Assembly: GCF_042688385.1 (NCBI RefSeq)
Contig: NZ_JBHUPY010000013.1
Location: forward strand, 248,001-312,000
Source: Herpetosiphon sp042688385
Lineage (GTDB): Bacteria > Chloroflexota > Chloroflexia > Chloroflexales > Herpetosiphonaceae
Direction of reading: 5' to 3'
DNA length: 64,000 nucleotides
The translations under genes and the position numbers were made by a program. Shown here in pieces: positions 8,544-17,345 of this stretch. The notes beneath the pieces are model-generated. The model made no database searches, was not told the origin of the DNA, and saw nothing but the letters and a program-made list of their open reading frames with translations. Position 1 is the first letter of the stretch, and every line of letters begins with the position of its first letter.

Positions 8544-9488
8544 ATGACGATTGCAAAATCGCCGCCCAGCCAGCCAAAAGCTAGGCCGAGTGCTCCAATG
8601 CTAAGCTGGAAACGGCGCGAACAACGGGTGGCTTGGGCGTTTGTTTCTCCAGCACTGCTGTTGCTCAGCATCTTTTTGATTGCGCCGTTTGGCTTGGCGT
8701 TCTATCTCTCGCTGACCGACCAACGCTTGGTACCAAACCTCAATATCCCAACTCGCTTTGTTGGCTTCAAACATTATTTGGCAATGTGGCAAGACGCGAC
8801 GTTTGTGCGTGCGTTGCTGAATAATTTCTTGTTTGTATTGATTGTGGTTCCAGTCCAAACCAGTTTTGCCCTGTTTTTGGCAATTTTGGTCAACCAGAAA
8901 ATCAAAGCGATCAACTTCTTTCGCACCATCTATTTTATTCCGGTTGTTACGATGATGGCAATTGTGGCGGTGGTTTGGACGTTTCTCTACAATCCCGATC
9001 AGGGCATCATCAATAGTTTTATTCAAACTATCAGCTTTGGTCAACTTGGCCCATATCGCTGGCTCGAAGACCCAAAATTGGCTTTTCCCGCGATTATGCT
9101 GATGTCAATTTGGCAGGGTGTAGGCTTTCAGATGGTAATTTATCTGGCTGGCTTGCAGGAGATTCCTGGCGAATTGTATGAAGCAGCCCAATTGGATGGC
9201 GCAAATGCATGGCAACAGTTTCGCTTTGTAACCCTGCCCCAATTGCGCAACACCTCAGTATTTGTGGTAATTTCGACCACGATTATGGCCTTCAAATTGT
9301 TTGATCAAGTTGAGATTATGACCAAAGGCGGCCCCAACGATGCGACGGTCACTGCAATGCTGCATATTGTGAATAGTGGCTTTCGCAGCCAAAGAGTTGG
9401 CTATGCTTCGGCACTTTCGGTGGTGTTTTTTGTAATTGTGTTGCTGATTTCGCTTGGCCAACGCATGGTTAATCGGTCAGAAAGGTAG
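8544..9488 (+). CDS. Sugar ABC transporter permease, MalF/UgpA-like
   Basis: About 314 residues, six predicted membrane helices, and the ATPase-contacting EAA loop ELYEAAQLDGANAWQQFR followed by TLPQLR. AAGGAG (8530-8535) 8 nt before the ATG at 8544 decides the start over an in-frame TTG at 8508. It forms the transmembrane pore with the next gene product. No ATPase gene is present in the operon, so a shared MsmK/MalK-type ATPase is probably used. Confidence 0.92.
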   Translation: MTIAKSPPSQPKARPSAPMLSWKRREQRVAWAFVSPALLLLSIFLIAPFGLAFYLSLTDQRLVPNLNIPTRFVGFKHYLAMWQDATFVRALLNNFLFVLIVVPVQTSFALFLAILVNQKIKAINFFRTIYFIPVVTMMAIVAVVWTFLYNPDQGIINSFIQTISFGQLGPYRWLEDPKLAFPAIMLMSIWQGVGFQMVIYLAGLQEIPGELYEAAQLDGANAWQQFRFVTLPQLRNTSVFVVISTTIMAFKLFDQVEIMTKGGPNDATVTAMLHIVNSGFRSQRVGYASALSVVFFVIVLLISLGQRMVNRSER

Positions 9489-9495
9489 CTTGTTG

Positions 9496-10386
9496 ATGCA
9501 ACGTCCTGCAATTGAACCAACCAAACGCTGGCAAAAAAGCCCACGTCGCCTTGGAAACTATCTTTTAATGACGATCATTGCGCTGTTTAGCCTATTTCCA
9601 ATTGTATTTATGTTGGTTACAGCGCTTAAAGCCGATGAAGGCCAAATTTTGCGTGAAATGAGCACATTTGCAGCATTTTTGCCAACTGGTGAGCTTTCAT
9701 TGCAAAATTTTCGCGATGTGTTTGCCCGTGTGCCATTTGCGCAATATTTGATCAATTCAGTTTTGATAGCTTTCACAATTGTGCTCTTTGGCCTAGTGGT
9801 TAATAGCTTAATTGCCTATGCATTGGCGCGAATGCAATTTCGGGGTCAAAAATTGCTATTGGCAATCATCATAGCCCTGATTATCATTCCATTTCAGGCC
9901 GTAGCCGTGCCATTATTGTTGATCGTCAACCAATTGCCGTGGTTTGATGGTCGGATGACATGGCTCGATAGCTATCACGTCCAAATTATTCCATTTATTG
10001 CCGATGCTTTTTCGATTTTCCTGTTCTATCAGTTTTTCTTGAATATTCCCAAGGATATTGAGGAAGCGGCGCTGGTCGATGGAGCTAGTCGTTTCCGTAT
10101 GTATGCCCAAATTATTGTGCCACTTTCCCGACCTGTGTTTGCTACCGTCGCAATTCTGCAATTTCTGACGCACTGGGGCGATTTTCTCTGGCCATTGATG
10201 GTCGTGCGCAATCCAGCGGTGCGCCCGTTGACCGTTGGCATGCAAGCATTTTTCGGCCAAATGCCGCGCCAATGGGGCGATATTATGGCGTTTGCCACGA
10301 TGGTAACGCTCCCAGTGCTGATTATTTTTCTGCTCTTTCAAAAATGGTTTGTGCAGTCGGTGGCTTCATCAGGGGTCAAGGGTTAA
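9496..10386 (+). CDS. Sugar ABC transporter permease, MalG/UgpE-like
   Basis: About 296 residues, six predicted membrane helices, and the EAA loop DIEEAALVDGASRFRMYAQI followed by IVPLSRP. It begins 7 nt after the preceding permease stop; the ATG at 9496 follows GAAAGG and is preferred to the TTG at 9454, which would overlap. It is the second pore subunit of the importer. Confidence 0.92.
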   Translation: MQRPAIEPTKRWQKSPRRLGNYLLMTIIALFSLFPIVFMLVTALKADEGQILREMSTFAAFLPTGELSLQNFRDVFARVPFAQYLINSVLIAFTIVLFGLVVNSLIAYALARMQFRGQKLLLAIIIALIIIPFQAVAVPLLLIVNQLPWFDGRMTWLDSYHVQIIPFIADAFSIFLFYQFFLNIPKDIEEAALVDGASRFRMYAQIIVPLSRPVFATVAILQFLTHWGDFLWPLMVVRNPAVRPLTVGMQAFFGQMPRQWGDIMAFATMVTLPVLIIFLLFQKWFVQSVASSGVKG

Positions 10387-10415
10387 TCGGCATAACGCGC
10401 AGGAGGAGCTTTGTT

Positions 10416-12401
10416 ATGCAAAAAGCTACTGTTCAACCAAGCCAAACTACCAGCATTGCTGGGCTGTTCGATGCCTTGTTGGCTCAACAGATTGCCAATC
10501 CCCGCGATCGCGATATTTTTCGCGTGCGCGTGCAACGCCATTTTAACGATTGTTTTGCAGGTTTAGATGCCTTGTATGCCCAGCATCCTGCTTGGCCCGC
10601 GCTGCTTGAACAACTGGCTGAGCGTTTGGTCGCAGCCTATGCCCAACGCCGCGATGTGCTGAAAATTCACGATTTAGCCCGTGAAATCGAGCCTGATTGG
10701 TTTGCTCAAGCCCGCATGGTTGGCGGCATCTACTACGTCGATCGCTTGGCTGGCACGTTGCGCGGCGTGATTGAGCAGATCGATTATTTGCAAGATTTGG
10801 GCTTGACCTATGTGCATCTGATGCCACTGTTGCAGCCGCGTTGTGGCCCCAACGATGGCGGCTATGCAGTGCAGGATTATCGGGCGATTAATCGTGAGCT
10901 TGGCTCAATTGCCGATTTTATCGAATTAAGCGATTTGCTGCGAGCCAATGGTATGAGCGTCTGCATCGATGTGGTTGTCAATCACACCGCCAAAGAACAT
11001 GAATGGGCGCTCAAAGCGCGGGCTGGCGATCCGACCTATTTGGATTATTACCTGAGCTTTGCTGATCGCAGCTTGCCTGATGCCTATGAGCAACATTTGC
11101 CCGAAGTATTTCCCGATTTCGCGCCTGGCAATTTCACTTGGTATCCAGAGCTTGGCGAGCATGGCCGTTGGGTTTGGACGACTTTCAACGAATTTCAATG
11201 GGATTTGAACTATGCTAATCCCATGGTTTGGCTAGAAATGCTCGATATTTTGTTGCATTTGGCGAATTTGGGCGTTGATGTGTTGCGCTTGGATGCTGTG
11301 CCATTTATGTGGAAACGGCTGGGTACGAATTGCCAAAATCAGCCAGAAGTGCTTGATTTGTTGCAGTCGTGGCGCGCAGCCATGCGGATCGTCTGTCCGG
11401 CGACGATTTTTAAGGCCGAGGCAATTGTTGCGCCTGATGATTTGGTGCAATATTTGGGCTTGGGCCAACGCACGGGCAAACTTTGCGAAATTGCTTACCA
11501 TAATTCATTGATGGTGCTGTTGTGGAGTGGCTTAGCCTCGCAGCGTGCCGATCTGCTGACTCAATCGTTGCTGAATATGCCTGCGACTGCTGGCAACGCC
11601 ACCTGGATTACCTATGTGCGCTGTCACGATGATATTGGTTGGGCGATTACTGACCAAAACGCGGCCTTGGTTGGCGAAGATGGGCCGTTGCATCGCCAAT
11701 TTTTGAGCGCTTGGTATAGTGGCGAGTTTGCTGGCAGTTTCGCGCGCGGTGAGGTTTTTCAATACAACCCGATTACCAATGATCGGCGGATTAGCGGCAT
11801 GACTGCTTCGTTGGCTGGGCTAGAACAAGCCTTAGCAAACGCTGATCCGACGGCGATTGAGTTGGCAATTAGGCGAATCGGGTTGTTGTATGCAGTGATT
11901 TTTGGCTTTGGCGGCATTCCATTAATCTATATGGGCGATGAGCTGGGCATGCGCAATGATCACAGCTATTTGAATGACCCCTGCAAAGCCAACGATAACC
12001 GCTGGTTGCATCGTCCGGCCATGAATTGGGCCTTAGCAGCCCAACGCCATGACCCAACCACGCTTGCTGGGCGTTTATGGCATTTAATCCGCAACTTAAT
12101 TACCATTCGCCAACAAACGCCTGCCTTGCATAGCGCTGGCCAAACCATCCCGATTTGGACCCAACAACGCCATGTTTTAGGGGTGATTCGGGTTCACCCG
12201 TTGGGGCGAATTTTAATTCTTGGAAACCTTTCCGCTGAGCCGCAACGGGTGGCGTTAAGCGTTATTCACGAGGCCGGCTTGGTTGGTAACTTGCACAATC
12301 TGTTGGAGCCAGCACGATTAAATATTGATGTCCAAAGCGCAGAAATCGTGCTTGATAGCTACCAATGTTGTTGGCTTTGCGAGCCAGCAAAAAATTTTTG
12401 A
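10416..12401 (+). CDS. Amylosucrase / sucrose hydrolase-like GH13 enzyme
   Basis: A 661-residue cytoplasmic glycoside hydrolase family 13 protein closest in motif pattern to amylosucrases (GH13_4), which convert sucrose into alpha-1,4-glucan plus fructose. The N-terminal helical region precedes a TIM barrel with CIDVVVNHT, nucleophile D293 in VLRLDAVPF, acid/base E335 in FKAEAIV and HDD (H404-D406) in RCHDDIGWAI. The ending YQCCWL suggests a normal C-terminal beta domain. AGGAGGAG just before ATG 10416 fixes the start. There is no signal peptide, so sucrose imported by the preceding transporter is the likely substrate. A purely hydrolytic sucrose hydrolase cannot be excluded. Confidence 0.87.
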   Translation: MQKATVQPSQTTSIAGLFDALLAQQIANPRDRDIFRVRVQRHFNDCFAGLDALYAQHPAWPALLEQLAERLVAAYAQRRDVLKIHDLAREIEPDWFAQARMVGGIYYVDRLAGTLRGVIEQIDYLQDLGLTYVHLMPLLQPRCGPNDGGYAVQDYRAINRELGSIADFIELSDLLRANGMSVCIDVVVNHTAKEHEWALKARAGDPTYLDYYLSFADRSLPDAYEQHLPEVFPDFAPGNFTWYPELGEHGRWVWTTFNEFQWDLNYANPMVWLEMLDILLHLANLGVDVLRLDAVPFMWKRLGTNCQNQPEVLDLLQSWRAAMRIVCPATIFKAEAIVAPDDLVQYLGLGQRTGKLCEIAYHNSLMVLLWSGLASQRADLLTQSLLNMPATAGNATWITYVRCHDDIGWAITDQNAALVGEDGPLHRQFLSAWYSGEFAGSFARGEVFQYNPITNDRRISGMTASLAGLEQALANADPTAIELAIRRIGLLYAVIFGFGGIPLIYMGDELGMRNDHSYLNDPCKANDNRWLHRPAMNWALAAQRHDPTTLAGRLWHLIRNLITIRQQTPALHSAGQTIPIWTQQRHVLGVIRVHPLGRILILGNLSAEPQRVALSVIHEAGLVGNLHNLLEPARLNIDVQSAEIVLDSYQCCWLCEPAKNF

Positions 12402-12497
12402 GCCTTCTGGATACGGTTCCGGTAACGATTGCAGCCAAGGCCTGAATCAAGTATAGTTGCAGCGATTCCCCGTTCTTTTTGCAGAAGGAGCGCAACG

Positions 12498-14717
12498 ATG
12501 CGAAATGTTCAATTACGCATTCTATTGCTTGTTGGGCTGATAGTCGGTTTAAGTGGCGGATTAGGGCTGCGTCGGCCAGTTGTTCATGCTGTGCCAAGCG
12601 CAACCAGCCAGCTTCAGCCGCCACCAGCCAGAGTTGCGGTGACGACCCGTAGTTTTGATAATGCCCGCACTGGAACGACCGCTGCCGAGCAATTGCTTGC
12701 GCCAACCAATGTTGTCTCAAATACGTTTGGTAAATTGTTTAGCCGCACAGTTGATGGCCAGATTTATGCCCAACCCTTGTATGTGCCTGATCTCGCGATG
12801 CCTGGGGTTGGGGTTCGCAACGTAGTGTTGGTGGCAACTCAGAAGAACAATGTTTATGCGTTTGATGCTGATGATCCGGCCATGAGCCAGCCGTTGTGGT
12901 CGCTCAACTTGGGCCAATTTGCCACCAGCAGCCTGCGCGAATTTGGCACGCGCTACAATGGTGGTGTGTATCAAGATATTAAACCGTATGTTGGGATTAC
13001 TGGCTCGCCAGTAATTGACCCTGCGACGAATACCCTCTATGTTGTGCCATTTATTCGTTTGGGAGCTTATCAATATCAGCATCGCATGGTTGCGATCAAT
13101 ATTTTAACTGGCGCAATTATTCAATCGACGAATATTCAAGGCTCAGTGCCAGGCGATGGTAATGATGCAAACCCCAACGATGGTTTGGTGGTATTCGATA
13201 GCCGCCAGCATTTGCAACGATCGTCGTTATTGCTTGATGGCAATCGGGTGTATGTGGCGTTTGCTGGCTATGCAGATACCGATCCCTACCATGGCTGGGT
13301 TTTTGGCTACAACAAAACCACGCTCCAACGCGAGTTGATCTATAACACAACCCCGCAAAAAGAAGTTACTTCGCAGCCAAACGCTGCCAACGATGGCGAA
13401 GGCGGCATTTGGATGAGCGGCCAAGGCTTAACCAGCGATGGTCAAGGCAACTTGTATCTTTCGATTGGCAATGGCAGCTGGAACGCCAATTTGCCGAATG
13501 GCCGCGATTATGGCTCGTCGGTCAGCAAATTGAACATTAGCAATCCGCTCACGCCAACTGTCCAAACTTGGTTTACGCCGTATGATTACAAAACGCTCAA
13601 CACCAACGATACCGACCTTGGTACAACTGGCGCAATCCTCATTCCGAATACGAATGTGATGATTGCAGGCAGCAAGGGCGGCAAAATCTATGTCTTCAAT
13701 CGCAATGATATGGGTGGTTTAGGGGTTCAACAAGGCACAACTGGCTTTGATAAACCAGTGGCAGGTAAGTTTTATCAGAGCTTCAAGCCGCATGGTGGCT
13801 CTGGCTTTCGTGGGATTTTTGGCTCGCCAGTGGTTTGGGCTGCTGGTGGCTCGACAGGCACGCGCATGTTTGTGTGGCCAGTCAATGCGCCATTGAAAGC
13901 CTTTCAATTCAGCACCACTCAACCCTTGACCCCAAGCTTTATTACCACGCCTGTGGCAACCAGCACCCTACAAACCGTCTCGATGCCTGGTGGGGTGATG
14001 TCGTTGTCGTGGAATGGCACGAATGCCAATACGGGCATTGTTTGGGCCACTCACTCGACTGGCGGCAGCGCCAATACGACCACCCAGCCTGGTGTGCTGC
14101 GCGCCTACAACGCCTTGACCTTGCAAGAAACTTGGAATAGCAACCAAATTGCGAGCCGCGATGCGATGGGCAATTTGGCCAAATTCAACACGCCGTTGGT
14201 TGCTGATGGCAAAGTTATTGTTGGCACCTTCTCGGTTGATAGCATTACCAACACCGATAAATTGGTGGTTTATGGCCATTTGGCTCCGCGAATTGTGCGC
14301 GAACCAGTTGATACGACCGTTTCGTTTGGCCAAAATGCCAGCCTGAACGTGACCGCAACTGGAGCTGCCAACCTGAGCTATCAATGGTATCTTGGCGCAA
14401 CTGGCGATACCAGCAACCCAATTGCTGGCGCGACTTCGCCAATTCTGACCTTAACCAATGTCCAAAGCAATCGCCAAGTTTGGGTGCGGGTTTCCAATGC
14501 GCAAGGCAATGTTGCGAGTATTACCGCCAGCGTGATGGTAACGAATATTCCAACCAACACCCCGACGAATACATTAACGCCAACCAATACCAGTACGCCA
14601 ACCAATACACCGACCATTACCAATACGCCAACTCCAAGTAACACGCCAACGATTACCAACACCCCAGTGGTCAGTCAATGGCGGGTTTGGTTGCCAATGA
14701 CAATTCGAGGTCAATAA
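12498..14717 (+). CDS. Secreted PQQ-type beta-propeller protein with Ig-like domain and Thr/Asn/Pro tail
   Basis: 739 residues. A signal peptide (about 1-34) precedes a repetitive beta-propeller resembling quinoprotein/PQQ-repeat proteins (VVLVATQKNNVYAFDA, GGKIYVFNRNDMGGLG) and an Ig-like domain at about 595-680. A linker of TPTNT/ITNTP repeats (nt about 14550-14667) leads to the C-terminus WRVWLPMTIRGQ. That hydrophobic LP tail resembles the LYLPVVGK end of the nucleotidase at 53.7 kb and may be a surface-sorting signal (inference). The start ATG 12498 follows AGAAGGAG. No enzyme active site was recognised. It lies 96 nt after the amylosucrase gene without a visible terminator. Confidence 0.8.
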   Translation: MRNVQLRILLLVGLIVGLSGGLGLRRPVVHAVPSATSQLQPPPARVAVTTRSFDNARTGTTAAEQLLAPTNVVSNTFGKLFSRTVDGQIYAQPLYVPDLAMPGVGVRNVVLVATQKNNVYAFDADDPAMSQPLWSLNLGQFATSSLREFGTRYNGGVYQDIKPYVGITGSPVIDPATNTLYVVPFIRLGAYQYQHRMVAINILTGAIIQSTNIQGSVPGDGNDANPNDGLVVFDSRQHLQRSSLLLDGNRVYVAFAGYADTDPYHGWVFGYNKTTLQRELIYNTTPQKEVTSQPNAANDGEGGIWMSGQGLTSDGQGNLYLSIGNGSWNANLPNGRDYGSSVSKLNISNPLTPTVQTWFTPYDYKTLNTNDTDLGTTGAILIPNTNVMIAGSKGGKIYVFNRNDMGGLGVQQGTTGFDKPVAGKFYQSFKPHGGSGFRGIFGSPVVWAAGGSTGTRMFVWPVNAPLKAFQFSTTQPLTPSFITTPVATSTLQTVSMPGGVMSLSWNGTNANTGIVWATHSTGGSANTTTQPGVLRAYNALTLQETWNSNQIASRDAMGNLAKFNTPLVADGKVIVGTFSVDSITNTDKLVVYGHLAPRIVREPVDTTVSFGQNASLNVTATGAANLSYQWYLGATGDTSNPIAGATSPILTLTNVQSNRQVWVRVSNAQGNVASITASVMVTNIPTNTPTNTLTPTNTSTPTNTPTITNTPTPSNTPTITNTPVVSQWRVWLPMTIRGQ

Positions 14718-15511
14718 TGCTGCTTGATCGTCAATTGGCGGCTCAGCTTGAGGCTGCCGATGCGCATAACTTGCGCCACTACACAACCGCAGTTGGCCAA
14801 ATTGTGCCAGCGAGTAATGCAAGCTCAGCCTTGATTGGCGATGCTACAGCTTGCTACACTGGCCCCGACTTGCCGATTAATCGGGCGGTTGGGGCTGGCA
14901 GCCAACAGCAATGGGATGCTGAGCTTTTTGGCGAATTAGCAGCGTTTTATCATCAACGCCAGCTACCAGTAAGCCTAGAATTAACCCCATTTTGCGACCC
15001 TAGCCTGCAAGCTCTTTTGGCTTTGGGCAATTATCGGATTAGTCGTTGGTGGAGTGTGCTGACTTTTGACATGCTGCGTTATACCCCTTTTAGCCCAAGT
15101 AGTGTACAATCGCGCATAATCGCAGCTGAACAACGCCACCTGTGGGTTGAGGCAATGACTGAGCGTGGTCAGAGTAGCCCGATGGGCATTACGATGGCCA
15201 ATGCAGCAGCCGCGCGCAGCGATAGCCAGCTTTTTGGGGCGTGGCTTGATGATGAGCTGATTGGCTGTGGTGCGCTGAGCATCAATGGCGAGGTTGCGAC
15301 GCTGTTTTCAACCTTTGTTAGCCCAGCTTGGCGGCGACGTGGTGCCCAAACCAGCCTGATTGCCGCGCGTTTGGCCTATGCCAAGGCCCAGGGCTGTCGT
15401 TGGGCAACGGTGCTGACCATCAGCGGCAGCGATTCGCAACGGATTGTAACGCGAGCCGGCTTTGCGCTTGCCTACAATAAAGTAACGCTAGAAGAGCAAC
15501 GAGGATCGTAG
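14717..15511 (+). CDS. GNAT-family N-acetyltransferase
   Basis: 264 residues. The C-terminal half has the GNAT fold, with the acetyl-CoA pyrophosphate loop in SPAWRRRGAQTSLIAA and a typical end TRAGFALAYNKVTLE. The N-terminal half is a divergent GNAT-like or specificity region. The ATG overlaps the previous stop (TAATG), indicating translational coupling to the propeller gene. Substrate unknown. Confidence 0.85.
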   Translation: MLLDRQLAAQLEAADAHNLRHYTTAVGQIVPASNASSALIGDATACYTGPDLPINRAVGAGSQQQWDAELFGELAAFYHQRQLPVSLELTPFCDPSLQALLALGNYRISRWWSVLTFDMLRYTPFSPSSVQSRIIAAEQRHLWVEAMTERGQSSPMGITMANAAAARSDSQLFGAWLDDELIGCGALSINGEVATLFSTFVSPAWRRRGAQTSLIAARLAYAKAQGCRWATVLTISGSDSQRIVTRAGFALAYNKVTLEEQRGS

Positions 15512-15537
15512 ACAATCTATCTAGGAGGAAGCTGCAC

Positions 15538-16137
15538 ATGTATCGTGTGGAATCGGTAGCGGAACGACAAACCTTGGCCGATCTTGGGCGAAGCAAATCA
15601 CTTGGACGTGATCTTGCGCTGATTGTCGGGTTCAGTTTGTTTGTTGCCCTCACCGCTCAAATTGCTATTCCGTTGCCTTGGACCCCCGTGCCAATTACGG
15701 GCCAAACCTTGGGTGTGCTGTTGACGGGAGCGATTTTGGGGCCACGGCGTGGCGCTTTGGCAATTTTACTCTATCTGGTCGAAGGCTTGGCGGGTATGCC
15801 AGTATTTGCTGGGATGAACAGTGGTTTGGCTCGATTGCTTGGCCCAACTGGCGGCTATCTGATGGCCTTGCCATTTGCTGCTACCTTGGTTGGTTGGCTG
15901 GCCCAACGCGGCTGGGATCGCCGGGTTCCAACGGCCTTGGCCATGTTTGGGTTTGGCAACCTAATTATTTATGCAATTGGGGCATCGTGGCTGCATATTT
16001 ATAAAGATACCTTTGGCCAAATCAGCGTTATGTGGGCAGGGGTTTATCCCTTCTTGTTGGGCGATGCGCTGAAGATTGTGGTTGCAGCCTTGGTTTTGCC
16101 TGGGGCATGGGCCTTATTTGGGCGTAACGAACGCTAA
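15538..16137 (+). CDS. bioY: BioY, biotin-specific S component of an ECF transporter
   Basis: 199 residues with about six membrane helices. The family motifs TAQIAIPLPWTPVPITGQT, the glycine-rich helix GAILGPRRGALAILLYL and GPTGGYLMALPFAA identify BioY. AGGAGG lies 8 nt before the ATG. No EcfA/EcfT genes are adjacent, so it either shares an energising module encoded elsewhere or works alone, as some BioY proteins do. A strong terminator follows. Confidence 0.95.
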   Translation: MYRVESVAERQTLADLGRSKSLGRDLALIVGFSLFVALTAQIAIPLPWTPVPITGQTLGVLLTGAILGPRRGALAILLYLVEGLAGMPVFAGMNSGLARLLGPTGGYLMALPFAATLVGWLAQRGWDRRVPTALAMFGFGNLIIYAIGASWLHIYKDTFGQISVMWAGVYPFLLGDALKIVVAALVLPGAWALFGRNER

Positions 16138-16156
16138 GTTTAGGCAATTAAACAAC

Positions 16157-16185
16157 AACCCGGCTGAATCTACTTCAGCCGGGTT
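16157..16185. terminator. Bidirectional terminator between bioY and the minus-strand small gene
   Basis: A perfect 12-bp stem AACCCGGCTGAA / TTCAGCCGGGTT with loop TCTAC separates two convergent genes. T-runs are weak on both sides, but stem and position are convincing. Confidence 0.75.
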
Positions 16186-16190
16186 GGCAT

Positions 16191-16436
16191 TTAACGGCGG
16201 AACATGCCGAAAAAGCTGCTTTTTGGTTGGAGCTTGTGCATTAGCATCAGCCGATATTGGCCCCAATCGCCGGGATCGCGCTCGATGCGCAAATCGTAAT
16301 GCTGGTTGATATAGACTGGGCCATATTCGTTGTTGGCCGATTGGCTCAAGCCACGTTTGGAGCCTTCCTCTTTAAGTCGCTCGACGATTGGTGCAAGTTC
16401 TACGCCTTGCATCAAGATTTCACGCTTCACGTTCAT
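16191..16436 (-). CDS. Small conserved-looking hypothetical protein (81 aa)
   Basis: Start MNVKREILMQGVELAPIVER, then NEYGPVYINQHYDLRIERDP and a basic end. It is soluble with no recognised domain. AAGGAG 7 nt before the ATG and a shared terminator at the 3' end support it as real. It is probably monocistronic. Confidence 0.7.
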   Translation of the reverse strand: MNVKREILMQGVELAPIVERLKEEGSKRGLSQSANNEYGPVYINQHYDLRIERDPGDWGQYRLMLMHKLQPKSSFFGMFRR

Positions 16437-16559
16437 CTCAAGAACTCCTTGGTTATTTGAATATGTAGATATGAATTGAAGAATGCCGTTGTAGTTTGTA
16501 TCCTATCATGGTGTGCAAGAGCTATGCCAGAACCATTCGTCCTGCGCAACGATGCAACG

Positions 16560-16882
16560 TAGTAAGAAGGATGAAGGATGAAGGATGAGGGATGAAATAA
16601 AAGGCAAAAGTCAGAAGTCAAAAAGAACAAGGGGTCAGGGATCGGGGGTCAGGGATCGGCATTTAACGCAGCGGCGCAGAGGATAGAATGGCTATGGGCT
16701 ATAGGCTATAGGCTATCGGGCATTTGTTGGTAATGTCAAAAGCACATAGCCCATAACCTCATCTTCGTGTTCTTTGTGTCCTTCGTGGATCAAAAAATTA
16801 ACCTTCGCGATCTTCGCGGTTTCTGACCCTTCGTGGCTCAAAATCCTATGTTCTATGTTCTATGCTCTATGTTCTTTGCTCT
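16560..16882. repeat. Intergenic word-like repeat cluster
   Basis: The gap 16437-16882 has no gene. It contains reiterated GATGAAGGATGAAGGATGAGG, GGGGTCAGGGATCGG, GGCTATAGGCTATAGGCTAT, CTTCGTGTTCTTTGTGTCCTT and TTCTATGTTCTATGCTCTATG. It also holds a GCAGCGGCGCAGAGG word shared with 4.1 and 19.2 kb. Confidence 0.75.
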
Positions 16883-17275
16883 TTACTCGTGCTGTGGGCC
16901 GCGTAGGGGTGGGCCTGCCGCTTGCAATTCCGCATGTTCTGCATCGCTAAACACCCGTGAACGAGTTAAAAAGCGCACGCCTTCGGGAGCTTCGACCGAA
17001 AAGCCACTGCCGCGACCCTTAACCACATCGATTGTTAATTGGGTGTGCTGCCAGTATTCAAATTGCGGCCCGCTGATATAAAACGGGCAGCCAGCAATCT
17101 CGCCAAGATACACATCGTGCTGACCAACCCGAAATTCTTTGCGCGGATAACACATTGGCGCACTGCCATCGCAACAACCACCAGATTGATGAAACATGAG
17201 TGGCCCATGCAATTGGCTGAGTTTGTCAATTAACGCTGTAGTTTGTTCGGTAGCAAGCACTCGTTCAACTGACAT
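16883..17275 (-). CDS. DUF779 protein associated with aldehyde dehydrogenase
   Basis: 130 residues matching DUF779: LMFHQSGGCCDGSAPMCY, then GCPFYISGPQFEYWQHTQL. Several conserved Cys/His residues suggest metal or redox binding, but the molecular role is unknown. In many genomes this gene sits directly beside an aldehyde dehydrogenase gene, as here (70 nt downstream of it), so it probably supports that enzyme. AAGGAG precedes the ATG. Confidence 0.9.
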   Translation of the reverse strand: MSVERVLATEQTTALIDKLSQLHGPLMFHQSGGCCDGSAPMCYPRKEFRVGQHDVYLGEIAGCPFYISGPQFEYWQHTQLTIDVVKGRGSGFSVEAPEGVRFLTRSRVFSDAEHAELQAAGPPLRGPQHE

Positions 17276-17300
17276 GATCTAGCTCCTTGTTGCGTTGGCA

Positions 17301-17333
17301 GCACTACCGCAGGTTTTGGGCTTGCGGTAGTGC
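17301..17333 (-). other. Intercistronic hairpin between the aldehyde dehydrogenase and DUF779 genes
   Basis: Perfect 11-bp inverted repeat GCACTACCGCA / TGCGGTAGTGC with an 11-nt loop. There is no T-run on the minus strand, so it is more likely an mRNA stability or partial attenuation element than a full terminator. Confidence 0.5.
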
Positions 17334-17345
17334 GCCGTTTGGGAT

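Noticed and set aside
14381..14662. A Val/Gly-rich minus-strand frame
   Set aside because: It is the reverse reading of the Thr/Asn/Pro repeat linker in the propeller gene.
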